64,000 bases of DNA from Planctomycetaceae bacterium (GTDB taxonomy: Bacteria > Planctomycetota > Planctomycetia > Pirellulales > Pirellulaceae), in assembly GCA_002709045.1 (NCBI GenBank), contig PAPJ01000067.1, positions 1 through 64,000 on the forward strand, given 5' to 3'. The position numbers and the translations under genes are program-made. Shown here piece after piece: positions 17,801 to 27,100 of the stretch (positions within the stretch are counted from its first letter, which is position 1; each line of letters opens with the position of its first letter). The notes under the pieces are model-generated. The model was not told where the DNA came from and searched no databases. It saw nothing but the letters and a program-made list of their open reading frames with translations.

Positions 17801-18494
17801 GTTTTCCCTGACATTGTTGTTGATGTTTGGGAAATCTATCATCATCTCGAGCTGCCGGACGCATATTGTCGCGCAGATAATCGAAGCCAAATTCGTTATT
17901 GGTGCCGTAGGTGATGTCGCAGGCGTATGCCTGCTGACGTTCACTGGCCTGCATATCACTTTGGATACAGCCAATCGTTAACTTTAGCCCTATAAACACC
18001 GGAGCCATCCATTCCATGTCACGACGGGCAAGATAATCGTTAACGGTGATGACATGCACACCATCGCCGCTTAATGCATTGAGATAGGCAGGTAATGTTG
18101 CTACCAGAGTTTTACCCTCTCCGGTTACCATTTCAGCAATCTTACCCTCGTGAAGAACGATACCTCCGATAAGTTGTACATCATAGTGACGCATGCCAAG
18201 CCAGCGGTGCCCTGCTTCGCGTACAACTGCAAATGCTTCATTGCGCACATCATCGAGTGTTTGACCGGCCTTAATTCGTTCCCGGAACAACTCTGTTTGA
18301 CGACTTAGCTCTTCATCAGACATGCTCTGGTACTGCGATTCCAGAGCATTAATTTCTTCAACCGCATTCAGATAAATATCAACCTGACGCTTGTTAGCTG
18401 ACCCAAATGTCGAAGTTACGGTCGAGTCAAATGCGTTGACTAAACCGTTGAAAAAGGCTGAGATTAACTCCCAGATTCTTACAAATATGTCCAT
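14820..18494 (-). CDS. secA: Preprotein translocase ATPase SecA, enlarged form with insertions
   Basis: This 1224-residue SecA is about 320 residues longer than the E. coli protein (901). The ATG at 18494 has GGAG five bases upstream; the frame is open to 18515 but that start is worse. NBD1 has MVTGEGKT (about 123-129), VNDYLARRD, YGTNNEFGFDYLRDN and IIDEVDNILIDEARTP. NBD2 has TVSIEKSE, NMAGRGTDI and LRGRCGRQGDPG. The SEC-C zinc motif NDPCPCGSGKKYKRCC ends the protein. A ~45-residue insertion lies just before GRPVLIG, and a long insertion in the C-domain (~770-1070) holds five copies of a degenerate W/F module. SecA drives Sec-dependent export. The gene heads the secA-waaA-metK run. Confidence 0.96.
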   Translation of the reverse strand: MDIFVRIWELISAFFNGLVNAFDSTVTSTFGSANKRQVDIYLNAVEEINALESQYQSMSDEELSRQTELFRERIKAGQTLDDVRNEAFAVVREAGHRWLGMRHYDVQLIGGIVLHEGKIAEMVTGEGKTLVATLPAYLNALSGDGVHVITVNDYLARRDMEWMAPVFIGLKLTIGCIQSDMQASERQQAYACDITYGTNNEFGFDYLRDNMRPAARDDDRFPKHQQQCQGKLTFAIIDEVDNILIDEARTPLIISGPAHDNLKKYEEVEKLARQLKKETHFVVNEKDHSVNLTDEGIRAAEKLAGVESFYTAGNMEWPHLIDNALKAHYLYKKDVNYVIREGRIIIVDQFTGRLMDGRQWSDGLHQAVEAKEGVKIKEETQTLATITLQNYFKLYTKISGMTGTALTEAKEFWDIYKMNVIAIPTNRVLQRLEHNDVIYLEEKHKFKAVADEVEALNKYDTIEFYNGDQYYGNIESQNDTSVVLLPADSQKRETFDREDIARIYRAGRPVLIGTVSIEKSEAISDFLGKRGIDHEVLNAKNHGREAEIIAQAGRRGAVTIATNMAGRGTDIVLGGNPDTLAWSRLQNEYPTRLEVPQDIWDNLVREIDEQYSMAEEGEVLKELGGLHVIGTERHDARRIDLQLRGRCGRQGDPGSSRFFLSLDDDLMRIFGGGNLKNILSKFGMNPEDSINSKMVTRRIESAQKKVEERNFEIRKNLLEYDEVMDTQRKRLYEFRQEILDGENVSTKVTDCLEEQIEYYVNVFLDPNYGIDSFTTWVNSQFNMQEESRTFNGMDFKQADDESRRLAYRSAIRRIRDAVDENLPRDFEEAEWNWLALAKFMNANWNTSLRPRDLQTIDLDDIEDDLADLAYAHIDKVDLNDGAIFLDERFGRSSLSTWIRNKFGFELEEDELKDQSNQELLQSIHNRAMDMYQHREAEYPVMAGIYQYGGGTDKQLDRERLIEWASRRFNAEISIESIRHMQRAELHETLVDLSLASQKRSESHRQWARDKAVELFAGQAENTRLNRIANEGEIAAISLWLRDNVDTELSIDTLGDCNQQELNRRLSSAVEDKHHAEMRRMERALLLQIVDSSWKEHLLTMDRLRSSVGLSGYAQKDPKVEYKREGMKLYENMWFSIGEQVTDLIFRMEQLNEQFVGSTWVETSATHADAVTSSDAIRMQENGEDPSQARSAKPKTVRNTAPKVGRNDPCPCGSGKKYKRCCLGK
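15285..16181 (-). repeat. Five degenerate copies of a ~35-residue module within SecA
   Basis: Inside secA, five segments share the pattern aromatic-Trp, then x-x-(N/R)-x-F/V-x-x-E/S-(I/L), an acidic 'D/E-L/I' position, then a helix ending L-x-x-(S/A). The openings are FTTWVNSQFNM, LALAKFMNANWN, LSTWIRNKFGFEL, LIEWASRRFNAEIS and ISLWLRDNVDTELS. Copies 3-5 are clearest (about 15690-15815, 15510-15620 and 15285-15395); copy 2 is more diverged and copy 1 weakest. They replace the short connector found in typical SecA. Confidence 0.6.
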
Positions 18495-18878
18495 TATTAC
18501 TCCGATGCAAAGCAACCCGGCCTACACGCTGTTACCTGCGGCTTATATCTATTTACCAATTAAGCACGGATCACAGTTGATTGGTCGCTTTGAATCTTAT
18601 TTTTGTTGTTCCGTAAACTTTCCCACCACTAACAGCGATGAGGTATTACCAAGCATAAACGCTTATGTATATCTTATGTATATATGGTTCCGTTGGTAGC
18701 TTATCCCTATATGAAAAAGTGGTCAACGGAGGTTATTTACAACATCATACCACTGCGATTGTGTCTACGTACATGAATGTGAGTAGCAGAGTCGCACAGA
18801 TCACAAACAACTCGATCAGACCGGTTTGACGACGTATTACGAATGGTGAGCTTTTTTTATAGGAGCATGATATTAATC
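18495..18878. other. Divergent intergenic region between secA and the GH43-like gene
   Basis: This stretch of about 380 bases carries the promoters of the divergent secA and GH43-like genes. I see no RNA gene or clear terminator. On the minus strand, 18745-18867 is open and reads RRQTGLIELFVI followed by hydrophobic residues, but no ATG, GTG or TTG starts it before the conserved-looking part. Confidence 0.5.
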
Positions 18879-19919
18879 ATGGGAATTCGAACACTTTTGA
18901 TAGTTGTAATATTGTTGTTCGTCAGCAATGCCAGTTGCTTGGCTCAACGTAAATCCAAATCAGTTACTAGTGCTCATACGCAGAATAACGACCACCTATT
19001 CCTGCTTCCATACTTTTTGGGCAATGGCGAGACGGGCATCTATTTTGCTTATAGCTATGACGGTTTGGAATTTCAGTGGCTGTCTGACAGAGACTTAATT
19101 GTTCCGGCACCTCAATGGGGAGATGAAAGTCTGACACGTGACCCTTCAATTCTTTATCACAAAGGAACTTTCCATATGATCTGGACAACGAGTTGGAATT
19201 CCCGTTCCATCGGTTATGCGTCATCTAAAGATCTGAGAACTTGGACGGATCCCCAACGAATCCAAATCTGGCAAGATAGAAAGAATGTACGAAATACGTG
19301 GGCACCTGAACTCCACTGGAATCCGGAACAGAAAGAATTCCTAATTCTCTGGAGTTCGACACTTCTGGAAGAGTTAAATGATGGCGACGGTAGTGAAGAT
19401 ATACATGGCTATGATCACCGCAGCTATTTCAGCAGCACCAAAGATTTTAAAAAGTTTACCTCTCCAAAATTGTTCTATAGCCCTCAGAATCCGGAATACA
19501 GTGTTATTGATCCGTACATTGTGCATGACGATCGAGGAACAATGGCGAAAAAGGATGATCGATGGGTAATGGTTATCAAGCATGAATTGGCAGAGGACAA
19601 AGGTGGAAAGAATCTTCGATTGACTTATGCCAAAAAAATGCTCGGACCATATCAGACGAAATTAGGAAAGCCAATTGTTGGTGCCGGGACATCTATTGTG
19701 AATCAGATGGGTGAAGGACCTACGCTCTTCAGGCATCAAGGAAAGTGGCACTTGTATTGGGATGCACCCGGAAGCGAATTCTCGTATTGTCTGGCGACAA
19801 GTAAAGATCTGGAAAGCTGGCAAAATCGTTCTGCAGAATTAAAGCTACCTGTGGAGCAAATGCGTCACGGAACGGTTCTTCGGGTACCGTTATCAGCGGT
19901 GCCAAGTATTAAGCAGTAG
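18879..19919 (+). CDS. Exported GH43-like five-bladed beta-propeller glycoside hydrolase
   Basis: This is a 346-residue secreted protein of the GH43/arabinanase-like fold. The signal peptide (MGIRTLL and a hydrophobic core, cleavage near CLAQ) favours the ATG at 18879; in-frame ATGs at 18867 and 18843 are alternatives, and AGGAG at 18861-18865 is close to both nearer starts. The propeller features are TRDPSILYHKGTFHMIWT (catalytic Asp blade), GYASSKDLRTWT, NTWAPELHWNPEQ (WAPE with the acidic residue) and YSVIDPYIVHDD, with a late MRHGTVLRV. A blade-like repeat YASSKDL/LATSKDL recurs. The target is probably a plant or algal polysaccharide; which one is not evident. The gene is apparently monocistronic. 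Confidence 0.82.
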   Translation: MGIRTLLIVVILLFVSNASCLAQRKSKSVTSAHTQNNDHLFLLPYFLGNGETGIYFAYSYDGLEFQWLSDRDLIVPAPQWGDESLTRDPSILYHKGTFHMIWTTSWNSRSIGYASSKDLRTWTDPQRIQIWQDRKNVRNTWAPELHWNPEQKEFLILWSSTLLEELNDGDGSEDIHGYDHRSYFSSTKDFKKFTSPKLFYSPQNPEYSVIDPYIVHDDRGTMAKKDDRWVMVIKHELAEDKGGKNLRLTYAKKMLGPYQTKLGKPIVGAGTSIVNQMGEGPTLFRHQGKWHLYWDAPGSEFSYCLATSKDLESWQNRSAELKLPVEQMRHGTVLRVPLSAVPSIKQ

Positions 19920-20009
19920 ACAAAGTTGATTTATTCCATATTGCTTATAATAAGTCTTTAATATGCGTCGCTCCTTTGTAAGCTCCAGTACTGGCAGAAA
20001 GCACAATCC

Positions 20010-20816
20010 TTGGCCAAGAAAGCTGTAACTACCGATATTCGCGGAAACTTAATTCTGCTTGGAACAGGCACCAGTGTTGGAGTGCCTTCGATTGGTCGTG
20101 GGTGTTACGTTTGTAAAAGCACCAATCCCAAGAATAATCGCACTCGTTGTTCTGTGATTTTTGGCCTGGAAGAGGGAAATCTCTTAATCGATACCGGCCC
20201 TGATCTTCGGCAACAGTTACTGAGAGAGAAAATTGGTTTGGTTCATAGTGTTCTTTATACCCATGAACATGCGGATCATATTTTCGGGATGGACGACCTG
20301 AGATTGTTTCAGTTCTATTTGGGACATGCCGTTCCGCTGTATTGTGAGCCTCATGTCGAGCAACGGTTGCGTCAGTCGTTTGATTACGCATTTTCAGACC
20401 GCGATCAGACTCATCAGGGTTCAATACCACAAATTTCGATCAATACAATTTCGACGGATTCGTTTGAGGCTTTAGGAGTCAAAGTTACACCGATTCGTTT
20501 GCATCATGGTCCGCGCTTTAAAGTCCTCGGCTTTCGAATTGGAAATGTTGCTTACTGTACCGATACGAATGAAATACCCGAGCAAAGCTGGTCGCTCCTG
20601 GAAGGATTGGATTGCTTAATTCTGGACGCGCTGCGGCGCAAGCCTCATGCCACCCATTTTGGCCTGGATGAAGCAGTAGAAGTGGCCGAAAAAATTGGTG
20701 CTAAACGTACAGTTTTTACACACATTTCCCATGACCTGGAACACGAACAGACAAATGCTGGTTTACCTGACTCGATGGAGTTGGCTTATGATGGTATGCA
20801 GTTAAAGTTAAGCTAA
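20010..20816 (+). CDS. MBL-fold hydrolase, PhnP/cyclic-phosphodiesterase-like
   Basis: This 268-residue metallo-hydrolase resembles PhnP and similar phosphodiesterases. It opens LLGTGTSVGVPSIG, then has GCYVCKS with a further RTRCS cysteine, matching the structural zinc site of PhnP. LLIDTGPDLRQQL and the complete metal motif THEHADHIFGMDDLR follow. Later come LHHGPRF, YCTDTNE, CLILDALR and THISHD. The start is TTG at 20010-20012 with weak AGAAAG upstream; no ATG fits. It has no signal peptide. Genes of this type are common stand-alone genes in Planctomycetes, and no phn genes lie nearby, so phosphonate metabolism is not implied. Confidence 0.85.
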   Translation: MAKKAVTTDIRGNLILLGTGTSVGVPSIGRGCYVCKSTNPKNNRTRCSVIFGLEEGNLLIDTGPDLRQQLLREKIGLVHSVLYTHEHADHIFGMDDLRLFQFYLGHAVPLYCEPHVEQRLRQSFDYAFSDRDQTHQGSIPQISINTISTDSFEALGVKVTPIRLHHGPRFKVLGFRIGNVAYCTDTNEIPEQSWSLLEGLDCLILDALRRKPHATHFGLDEAVEVAEKIGAKRTVFTHISHDLEHEQTNAGLPDSMELAYDGMQLKLS

Positions 20817-20831
20817 GTCTGGCAGGAAATT

Positions 20832-22868
20832 TTATTTGGACTGAGACTGAATGTACTCGCCGGTAATATTGAGAACTTCCTTGTTGTAAAACGTGTCAGG
20901 AAATACCGCGGTTTCACCGTTTGCCCGCTTCTCAAGGTTTTCCTGAGCTTCTTCCTGAGCAGAGTTCTCTTCTTTCTTAGCAAAGAAGTCTTCCTCTTTT
21001 AGCGAAACTCGTTTTTCTACCTGCTGCTTTTTATACTCATCGATCTGTCCTAATAACTTCTGGAATTCTTTAGAGTTCTTTACGCGTTTCTCGGACGATT
21101 TTTTCAGGCTTGCAATCAGGTCAGCGTTACGAGCTGAAAGTACTTCACTGACTTCGTTTTCAACTTTGTCAAATGCTACTGGATAGTCCAGATCCGATTC
21201 TGATACTTTCATATGATCGGTAATCGACGGCAGAATGATATCGGAATAAACACCGCGTTGTTGAGTGCTGTCCCCACCAGGACGATAGAACTGCTGCATC
21301 GTGATCTTCAGCGCACCAAGGTTTGGTGGGTTGCTGATATTGAAAAATCGAGAGCCTAACTCGAGGAAGTTTTGAACAGTTCCTTTGCCGTGAGTCGTTG
21401 AGTCTCCGATGACGATTCCACGACCATGATCGACAATTGCACCAGCGAAGATTTCACTGGCACTGGCACTGAACTTACTGCAGAGCACAACCAATGGCCC
21501 ATCATAACTAGTACCTTTAGTGCGGTCATCGTATTGTTGCACTCGTCCGGAAGGATCTTTTACCTGAACGACAGTACCTAAATCGATAAACAAACCTGTC
21601 AGATCAATCGACTCAGTCAGACTTCCTCCTCCATTGGTGGAAAGATCCATAATCATTCCGTCAATTCCCTGCTCGGTGAATTCTTCAATGAGGCGGCGAC
21701 AGTCACGCGTAGTACTTCGGTAATCTTTTTCACCACGACGAGCAGCATCCATATCCATATAGAAGGATGGAAGGTTTATGACTCCGATTCGAAGTGTCTT
21801 TTTGCTACCTGGCGATTTGTATTCAATGACGTCACCACGAGCTTCACTATCTTTCAATTCGATCTTGGCCCGTTTAATGGTCAAGACCTTCGACTCAGTA
21901 CTCTTTTCAGGGATGACACCAAGACGAACAGTTGAACCGGGTTTTCCCCGAATCAGGGATACGACGTCGTTAAGTTTCATATCAATCACGTCCTGCATTT
22001 CGCCTTCGGTGTCTTGACCGACACTGACGATGCGATCACCCGTTTTAAGTTCACCATGCTTATCAGCGGCACCACCTGGAATGATCTTTGTAACTTTGGT
22101 GTACCCGTCTTCCAACGTGAGTTGAGCTCCGATACCGTCAAGATTCAATCGCATTTGAATTTCGAAATTCTCGGAAGTCGTCGGTGACATGTATGTGGTA
22201 TGAGGATCATAGCTGGTTGTTACAGCCGTCAGAAAGATTTCTAATAACTCATCACTTTTGGTTTGTTGCATCTGTTTGAGCTGACTGTCGTAACGGCGAT
22301 GTAATCGCTCATTGGCTTCTTTCCCTTCAGTCTTATCGCCTTTGAGAACAAGAAAGTTGTATTTAATACGTTTTCGCCATCGATCAGTAAGCTCGTCGCG
22401 GGATGTTGCAAATTTCAGGTTATCCCAGTCAGTGCTGATATATTCTTCGACTTGATAATCATGTTCCGTATCAATCAGCTTATGAACAATTTCAATACTT
22501 TCTTCCATGCGAGTCATATATTGAAGGAATACATCATGAGCGAACTGCAGTTCCCCTTTTTTCAACATATCGTCGAGTTCCAGTTTTTTGGCTTCAAATA
22601 CTTTAATATCTTCTTCAAGGAAGTAGAGTTTCATCGGGTCCAGACGATCGATAAACGTCGACATTGCGCGTTGAGAAATCTCATCGTCCAATTCATGACG
22701 TGTCAGGTGTTGTGACGAGACAATTCCACGAACCATTAAAGCGATTTGTCGGTTCTTAGTACTCGGCTCGCCAATCTCCGTACCCGTTAAGAAAGGGATA
22801 CAAAAACTGACTAACAAGAGTGTGGCTGCAGTTCGAAGGATGTTTTTTCGGGAAGTAACCGTAGTCAT
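20832..22868 (-). CDS. prc: Tail-specific C-terminal processing protease (Tsp/Prc, S41 family)
   Basis: This 678-residue periplasmic protease has a signal peptide after MTTVTSRKNIL. I take the ATG at 22868; the frame extends to a TTG at 22880 with no better ribosome site. The N-terminal helical region (LDRLDPMKLYFLEED) is typical of Tsp, followed by a PDZ domain (LDGIGAQLTLEDGYTKV ... GELKTGDRIVSVG) and the S41 core with DLSTNGGGSLTES, the catalytic Ser in KFSASASEIFAG and Lys in THGKGTVQ. The C-terminal DUF3340-like tail is rich in Lys and Glu. It degrades proteins with nonpolar C-termini and trims exported proteins. It is monocistronic, with its 3' end facing the PhnP-like gene. Confidence 0.93.
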   Translation of the reverse strand: MTTVTSRKNILRTAATLLLVSFCIPFLTGTEIGEPSTKNRQIALMVRGIVSSQHLTRHELDDEISQRAMSTFIDRLDPMKLYFLEEDIKVFEAKKLELDDMLKKGELQFAHDVFLQYMTRMEESIEIVHKLIDTEHDYQVEEYISTDWDNLKFATSRDELTDRWRKRIKYNFLVLKGDKTEGKEANERLHRRYDSQLKQMQQTKSDELLEIFLTAVTTSYDPHTTYMSPTTSENFEIQMRLNLDGIGAQLTLEDGYTKVTKIIPGGAADKHGELKTGDRIVSVGQDTEGEMQDVIDMKLNDVVSLIRGKPGSTVRLGVIPEKSTESKVLTIKRAKIELKDSEARGDVIEYKSPGSKKTLRIGVINLPSFYMDMDAARRGEKDYRSTTRDCRRLIEEFTEQGIDGMIMDLSTNGGGSLTESIDLTGLFIDLGTVVQVKDPSGRVQQYDDRTKGTSYDGPLVVLCSKFSASASEIFAGAIVDHGRGIVIGDSTTHGKGTVQNFLELGSRFFNISNPPNLGALKITMQQFYRPGGDSTQQRGVYSDIILPSITDHMKVSESDLDYPVAFDKVENEVSEVLSARNADLIASLKKSSEKRVKNSKEFQKLLGQIDEYKKQQVEKRVSLKEEDFFAKKEENSAQEEAQENLEKRANGETAVFPDTFYNKEVLNITGEYIQSQSK

Positions 22869-23199
22869 TGAATAATCCAATAAAGGCTGTTTATTTATTT
22901 TGTAGGTTAGACTGAATCACCAATCTCAGCTCATCAAGGAGTGTGAGTCGGTTGCAGACTAAAAAAATGTGACTAACCAACGAATATTAGTACGTTGATA
23001 GGCCTTAGACAAGTCAAATTGAGCATCGTCAAACGATCTATGAATCAATCCTCACTTAAATCAGATAGATAAAACGAAAAATTGTCCAGTCCTGAGTTTA
23101 AACTCTTTTTGTCTTCTTGTGTTTCGGTCTTCAGGAATCTTTATAGGATTCTCGACAAGATATATGGCATTTAATGCTCAATAAGATTTATTACATTGT
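22869..23199. other. Intergenic region upstream of prc and downstream of the YheT-like gene
   Basis: These 331 bases are AT-rich. They include the 12-base palindrome GAGTTTAAACTC at 23094-23105 and GAATC/GATTC arms around 23134-23152. I see no ORF, RNA gene or textbook terminator. The prc promoter should lie here. Confidence 0.45.
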
Positions 23200-24177
23200 T
23201 TAATGTTCAGATTCTATCGATAACCAGTGGATGATCTGGTCGTCCATCCATCGTTTTCCTTTACGAGCCAGATAACCCATATGGCCACCATATTCAGTAC
23301 GGATAAGAGTTGTCGAATCCGAAAAACAGGCGTCGTCAAATATTTCGGCAGGCACAACAGGATCGTCGTTAGCTATCAGGACTGTCGTTGGCACGGTAAT
23401 TTGATTCAGACAGCGCTTGCTACTGGATTGCTGATAGTAATCTGCTGCATCAATAAATCCGTTAAGTGGTGCGGTAAAGCGGTTATCAAAATCGAACAGG
23501 GTTTTTGGGAATGGTGATAATTCCGTTGACGGGCAATCGGGATGGAAATGACGGCGTTCAGTAATCCCTTTTTTCAGAGTGCGGATGAATTGATAATCAT
23601 AGAATCCGAGATGCTTTTCGGTAATTTTCAGGCTTGAGTAGGCCAGGTCGATCGGAGGACAGATTGCGATGGCGCTGGTTATGCTCAGTTCGGGGTATTG
23701 GCTTAGTTCCGCTAACAGTTTTAACAGGATGTTCCCGCTAAGCGAGAAGCCCACCATTTGAATGGACGGTTGTTGCGTGTATTGCTGAATCCACATTGCA
23801 GTTTGCGCAAGATCATCGCTGGCGCCGGCATGCGCAGTTTTTTTTGCGATCGCAATGCCGTTTCCGCAGCCACGCATATCCATCCGAAAGACCCGGCGAG
23901 ATTGTTGTCGCAGGCGATCTGAGATGCGCGTCATATAAGATGATTTGTGAGAACCAGCCAGACCGTGAATAAGAAGCACCGGAGATTTCGAGGATGATGT
24001 TGGGCGCGGTACAGAATCATCGTAAATATAGAGTTGATCACCATCAGGCAATGTAACCCGATGCTGCTTACTGTCGGGTAAGTCAATAGTACCACCAAAG
24101 AGTCCGGCAAGGACTGTTTGCCGATGACGACAACTGATGAATCTGCGAGGAATGAATGGAGTTAGAATTTTAGTCAT
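23200..24177 (-). CDS. YheT-type alpha/beta-hydrolase
   Basis: This 325-residue hydrolase of the YheT/ABHD1-3 family reads FIPRRFISCRHRQTVLAGLF near the start, LLIHGLAGSHKSSYM (oxyanion loop), MDMRGCGNG and the nucleophile elbow VGFSLSGN, followed by CPPIDL and LIANDDPVVPA, then GGHMGYL with the catalytic His. I set the start at the ATG at 24177: GGGGAG lies six bases upstream and the overlap with the preceding gene is only eight bases. The frame runs open to 24234 inside that gene. The overlap suggests coupling to the fused 5-oxoprolinase. The substrate is unknown. Confidence 0.88.
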   Translation of the reverse strand: MTKILTPFIPRRFISCRHRQTVLAGLFGGTIDLPDSKQHRVTLPDGDQLYIYDDSVPRPTSSSKSPVLLIHGLAGSHKSSYMTRISDRLRQQSRRVFRMDMRGCGNGIAIAKKTAHAGASDDLAQTAMWIQQYTQQPSIQMVGFSLSGNILLKLLAELSQYPELSITSAIAICPPIDLAYSSLKITEKHLGFYDYQFIRTLKKGITERRHFHPDCPSTELSPFPKTLFDFDNRFTAPLNGFIDAADYYQQSSSKRCLNQITVPTTVLIANDDPVVPAEIFDDACFSDSTTLIRTEYGGHMGYLARKGKRWMDDQIIHWLSIESEH

Positions 24178-27100
24178 CCGCTGCTCCCCAGCCACCCCCA
24201 CCGGGTGTTTTGATTGTAAGTTGATCACCGACATCGACAGCTAATTTTTGACGGTTGTTAAGTGTTTCTTCCCGACCATCAAAAAAAAGCACTTTGTTGA
24301 CCCCCGCTTTTCCAGCTGTACCCTGAGCTAAACCTGCAGGTCTGTTTTCCATTCGACGTTGAGTTAATAGAGAGACGGTAACTGGTTTGAGAAATGTCAT
24401 TTTTCGCACGACGCCGTTACCACCTCGGTGCTTGCCTGTTCCACCAGATTCCTGTCTTATGCTGAATTCATCTAAGCGAACCGGATAACGCTGCTCCATG
24501 ATTTCGGGATCTGTTATGCGGGTGTTTGTCATATGAGTATGTACGGCATCGGCACCAGCTGACTGGGAAGTAGCACCTGCACCCCCGCAAATCGTTTCGT
24601 AATATCCAAATGAATCATCTCCAAATAGCAGGTTGTTCATAGTTCCTTGGCTGCATGCAGACAGTTGTAACGCTCCAATCAGTACATCCACAATGCGTTG
24701 AGATGTTTCAACATTACCTCCGACAACTGCCGGTGACTCGGCTGGTGTCGGACCAGGAACTGGATTTAATAGGGATTCCGGCAGACGAAGAGTGATTGGT
24801 TCGAGCACTCCCTGATTGAGCGGAATAGGCTCGTCTATTAATAAACGCAGAACATAGAGAACGGCGGCTGTAACGATGGCTCGATTAGCATTGAGGTTAA
24901 TGGGTAAAACCGGTGAAGTGCCGGTGAAGTCCAGCTCCGCACGATCACCGTGAATCCTGATGGTGACTTTGATTTCAGCGTTATAGTTTTCCGTGAAATG
25001 TTCGTCCAGATAATCGTGATATTTGTATATGCCATCGGGAATAGTCAGAAGTGCCTGCCGAGTTTTAGCAGTTGCGGCATTCTGAATAAGACGCATGTAT
25101 TCTAATACGGTTGCCTGACCATGAATATCAATCATGCGTTTTAAATCATTGGCTCCCTGCTGATTTGCCGCTACCTGAGCATGGATATCCGCAATATTTA
25201 CATCAACACTGCGAGAGGGAAAATCATCTGTTTCCAGCAGTGCACGTAGCTTGGACTCACGCGATACTCCGGCCGCAATCAGTTTTTGTGACCGAATCAG
25301 GACTCCCTCTTCTGCCAGTGTTTTGGAAAATGGTGGCATGGACCCCGGTGTACAGCCTCCAATTTCGGAATGATGGGCACGACTGGCAGTAAAAAAAATA
25401 CGCTCGTTTTGCTGGTTGAAGACGGGAGTAATAACAGTAACATCCGGGAGGTGCGAACCGCCACGATACGGATCATTTGTTATGAAGACATCACCCGGTT
25501 CAATTAATTTATGATCATCTAATACGGCTCTGACTGATTCCCCCATAGCTCCCAGGTGCACAGGGATGTGAGGAGCATTAACGACGAGTTCTCCCCGGGT
25601 TGTGAAAATGGCACAACTAAAGTCGAGACGTTCTTTGACATTCACGCTGCTCGACGTGTTTTGTAATGTGAGCCCCATTTGATTAGCGATGGAGACAAAT
25701 TGATTATTGAAGATCTCCAACATGGCCAAATCGGAGGTTACTGAATGAAGATGATTATTTGACGGTGGTTCAGTTGCTGAACTAAGCAGGAGTTCTTGAT
25801 TACTTAAAACAGTTGCCTGCCAACCGGGTTCAATAAGAGTAGTAGATATGCGTTCGGTAATGATTGCCGGGCCATCGATGTGATCGCCCGGTAATAATTC
25901 AGAACGCTCAAAGCGTTGAGTCTGATGCCATTCTCCACGATGAAAGATCGAAGTTGTTTTATTACTTTTACGTTCGACATGTTCGAGCTGCCTTGAAATT
26001 GAATCGTGTGCCGCAGACTGGCCAACAGCTTCAATTCTAAGAGTGACCAGCTCCAACAAATGAGAATGTCGGAATCCATACCTGTGAAGGTGACTGGTAT
26101 TAAACAATGATTCTAATTTGTTGGCATCGATATTCCAGCTAAAAGAATTAGCGGGTGCGTCGATAACGGGTATTTGAAGTGTTGCGTCCACACCCATTGG
26201 ACGTAGCTCAGCAACAACGCGGATCGAGATGTCGGTTGATGTATATCCCTCCTGAATCACTTGCTGTTGCAGCACCTCTGTTACCGTTGCTATTTCATGT
26301 TTAAGGTTCGCAAGTAATTTTTGAGTCAGTTGTTTATAGATTCCCAGATCAGCCTGTCGTTTTACACTGGCTTGTCCTATTCCATAAGCAGAAAGTATTC
26401 CGGCATCCGGATGATTGAGGATCGTTGATATGTTTAGCAGATGAGCAACACCGCAAGCATGTTGTGCGGCTGCTCCACCGAAGTTCACCAAAGTATAATC
26501 CGCGGGATCATACCCTTTAGCAACACTGATGTTACTTATCGCCTGTGCCATATTATGATTAGCAATGCAGAGAAATGCTTCTGCCAGTTCATGGTGCTCG
26601 TACGTCTGACCTGTTGTTGCCTTAATTAAATCGGAGAGCTCAGCTAGCCGACCGACAGCTGCGTCGCGTATCAACGGTATAGAAAAATGTTCCGGGAGGA
26701 TTCGTCCGAGTATCAGGTTTAGATCTGTCACCGTTAGCGGTCCGCCGCAACCATAACAAGCAGGTCCCGGATCACTACCAGCACTTTGTGGACCTACTGT
26801 GAGCTTGATTCCATCAAAGTTACATATAGATCCACCTCCGGCGGCAACGGTTTCAATAGCAAGCATTGGAGTAACAATCCGCACGCCTGCTTTTTGAGTT
26901 TCATATTCATATTCAAACTGACCATCAAATCTAGACACATCCGTGCTTGTGCCACCCATGTCAAACCCAATCGACTTTGTAAAACCAGCTCGCCGGGCAA
27001 CGCTAGTGGCCCCAACAACTCCACCGGCAGGACCTGAAAGAATGCTGTCTTTTGCACAGAAACTATCGGCCTCGACTAAGCCACCGGCTGAAGTTAGTAA

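Noticed and set aside
18745..18867. Minus-strand frame reading RRQTGLIELFVI and a hydrophobic stretch, reminiscent of a pilin-type N-terminus
   Set aside because: No ATG, GTG or TTG opens it before the hydrophobic part, it ends after about 30 residues, and there is no ribosome site; it may be a chance frame or a relic.
20010..20816. Phosphonate degradation role for the PhnP-like gene
   Set aside because: No other phn gene lies nearby and similar stand-alone MBL proteins are common.
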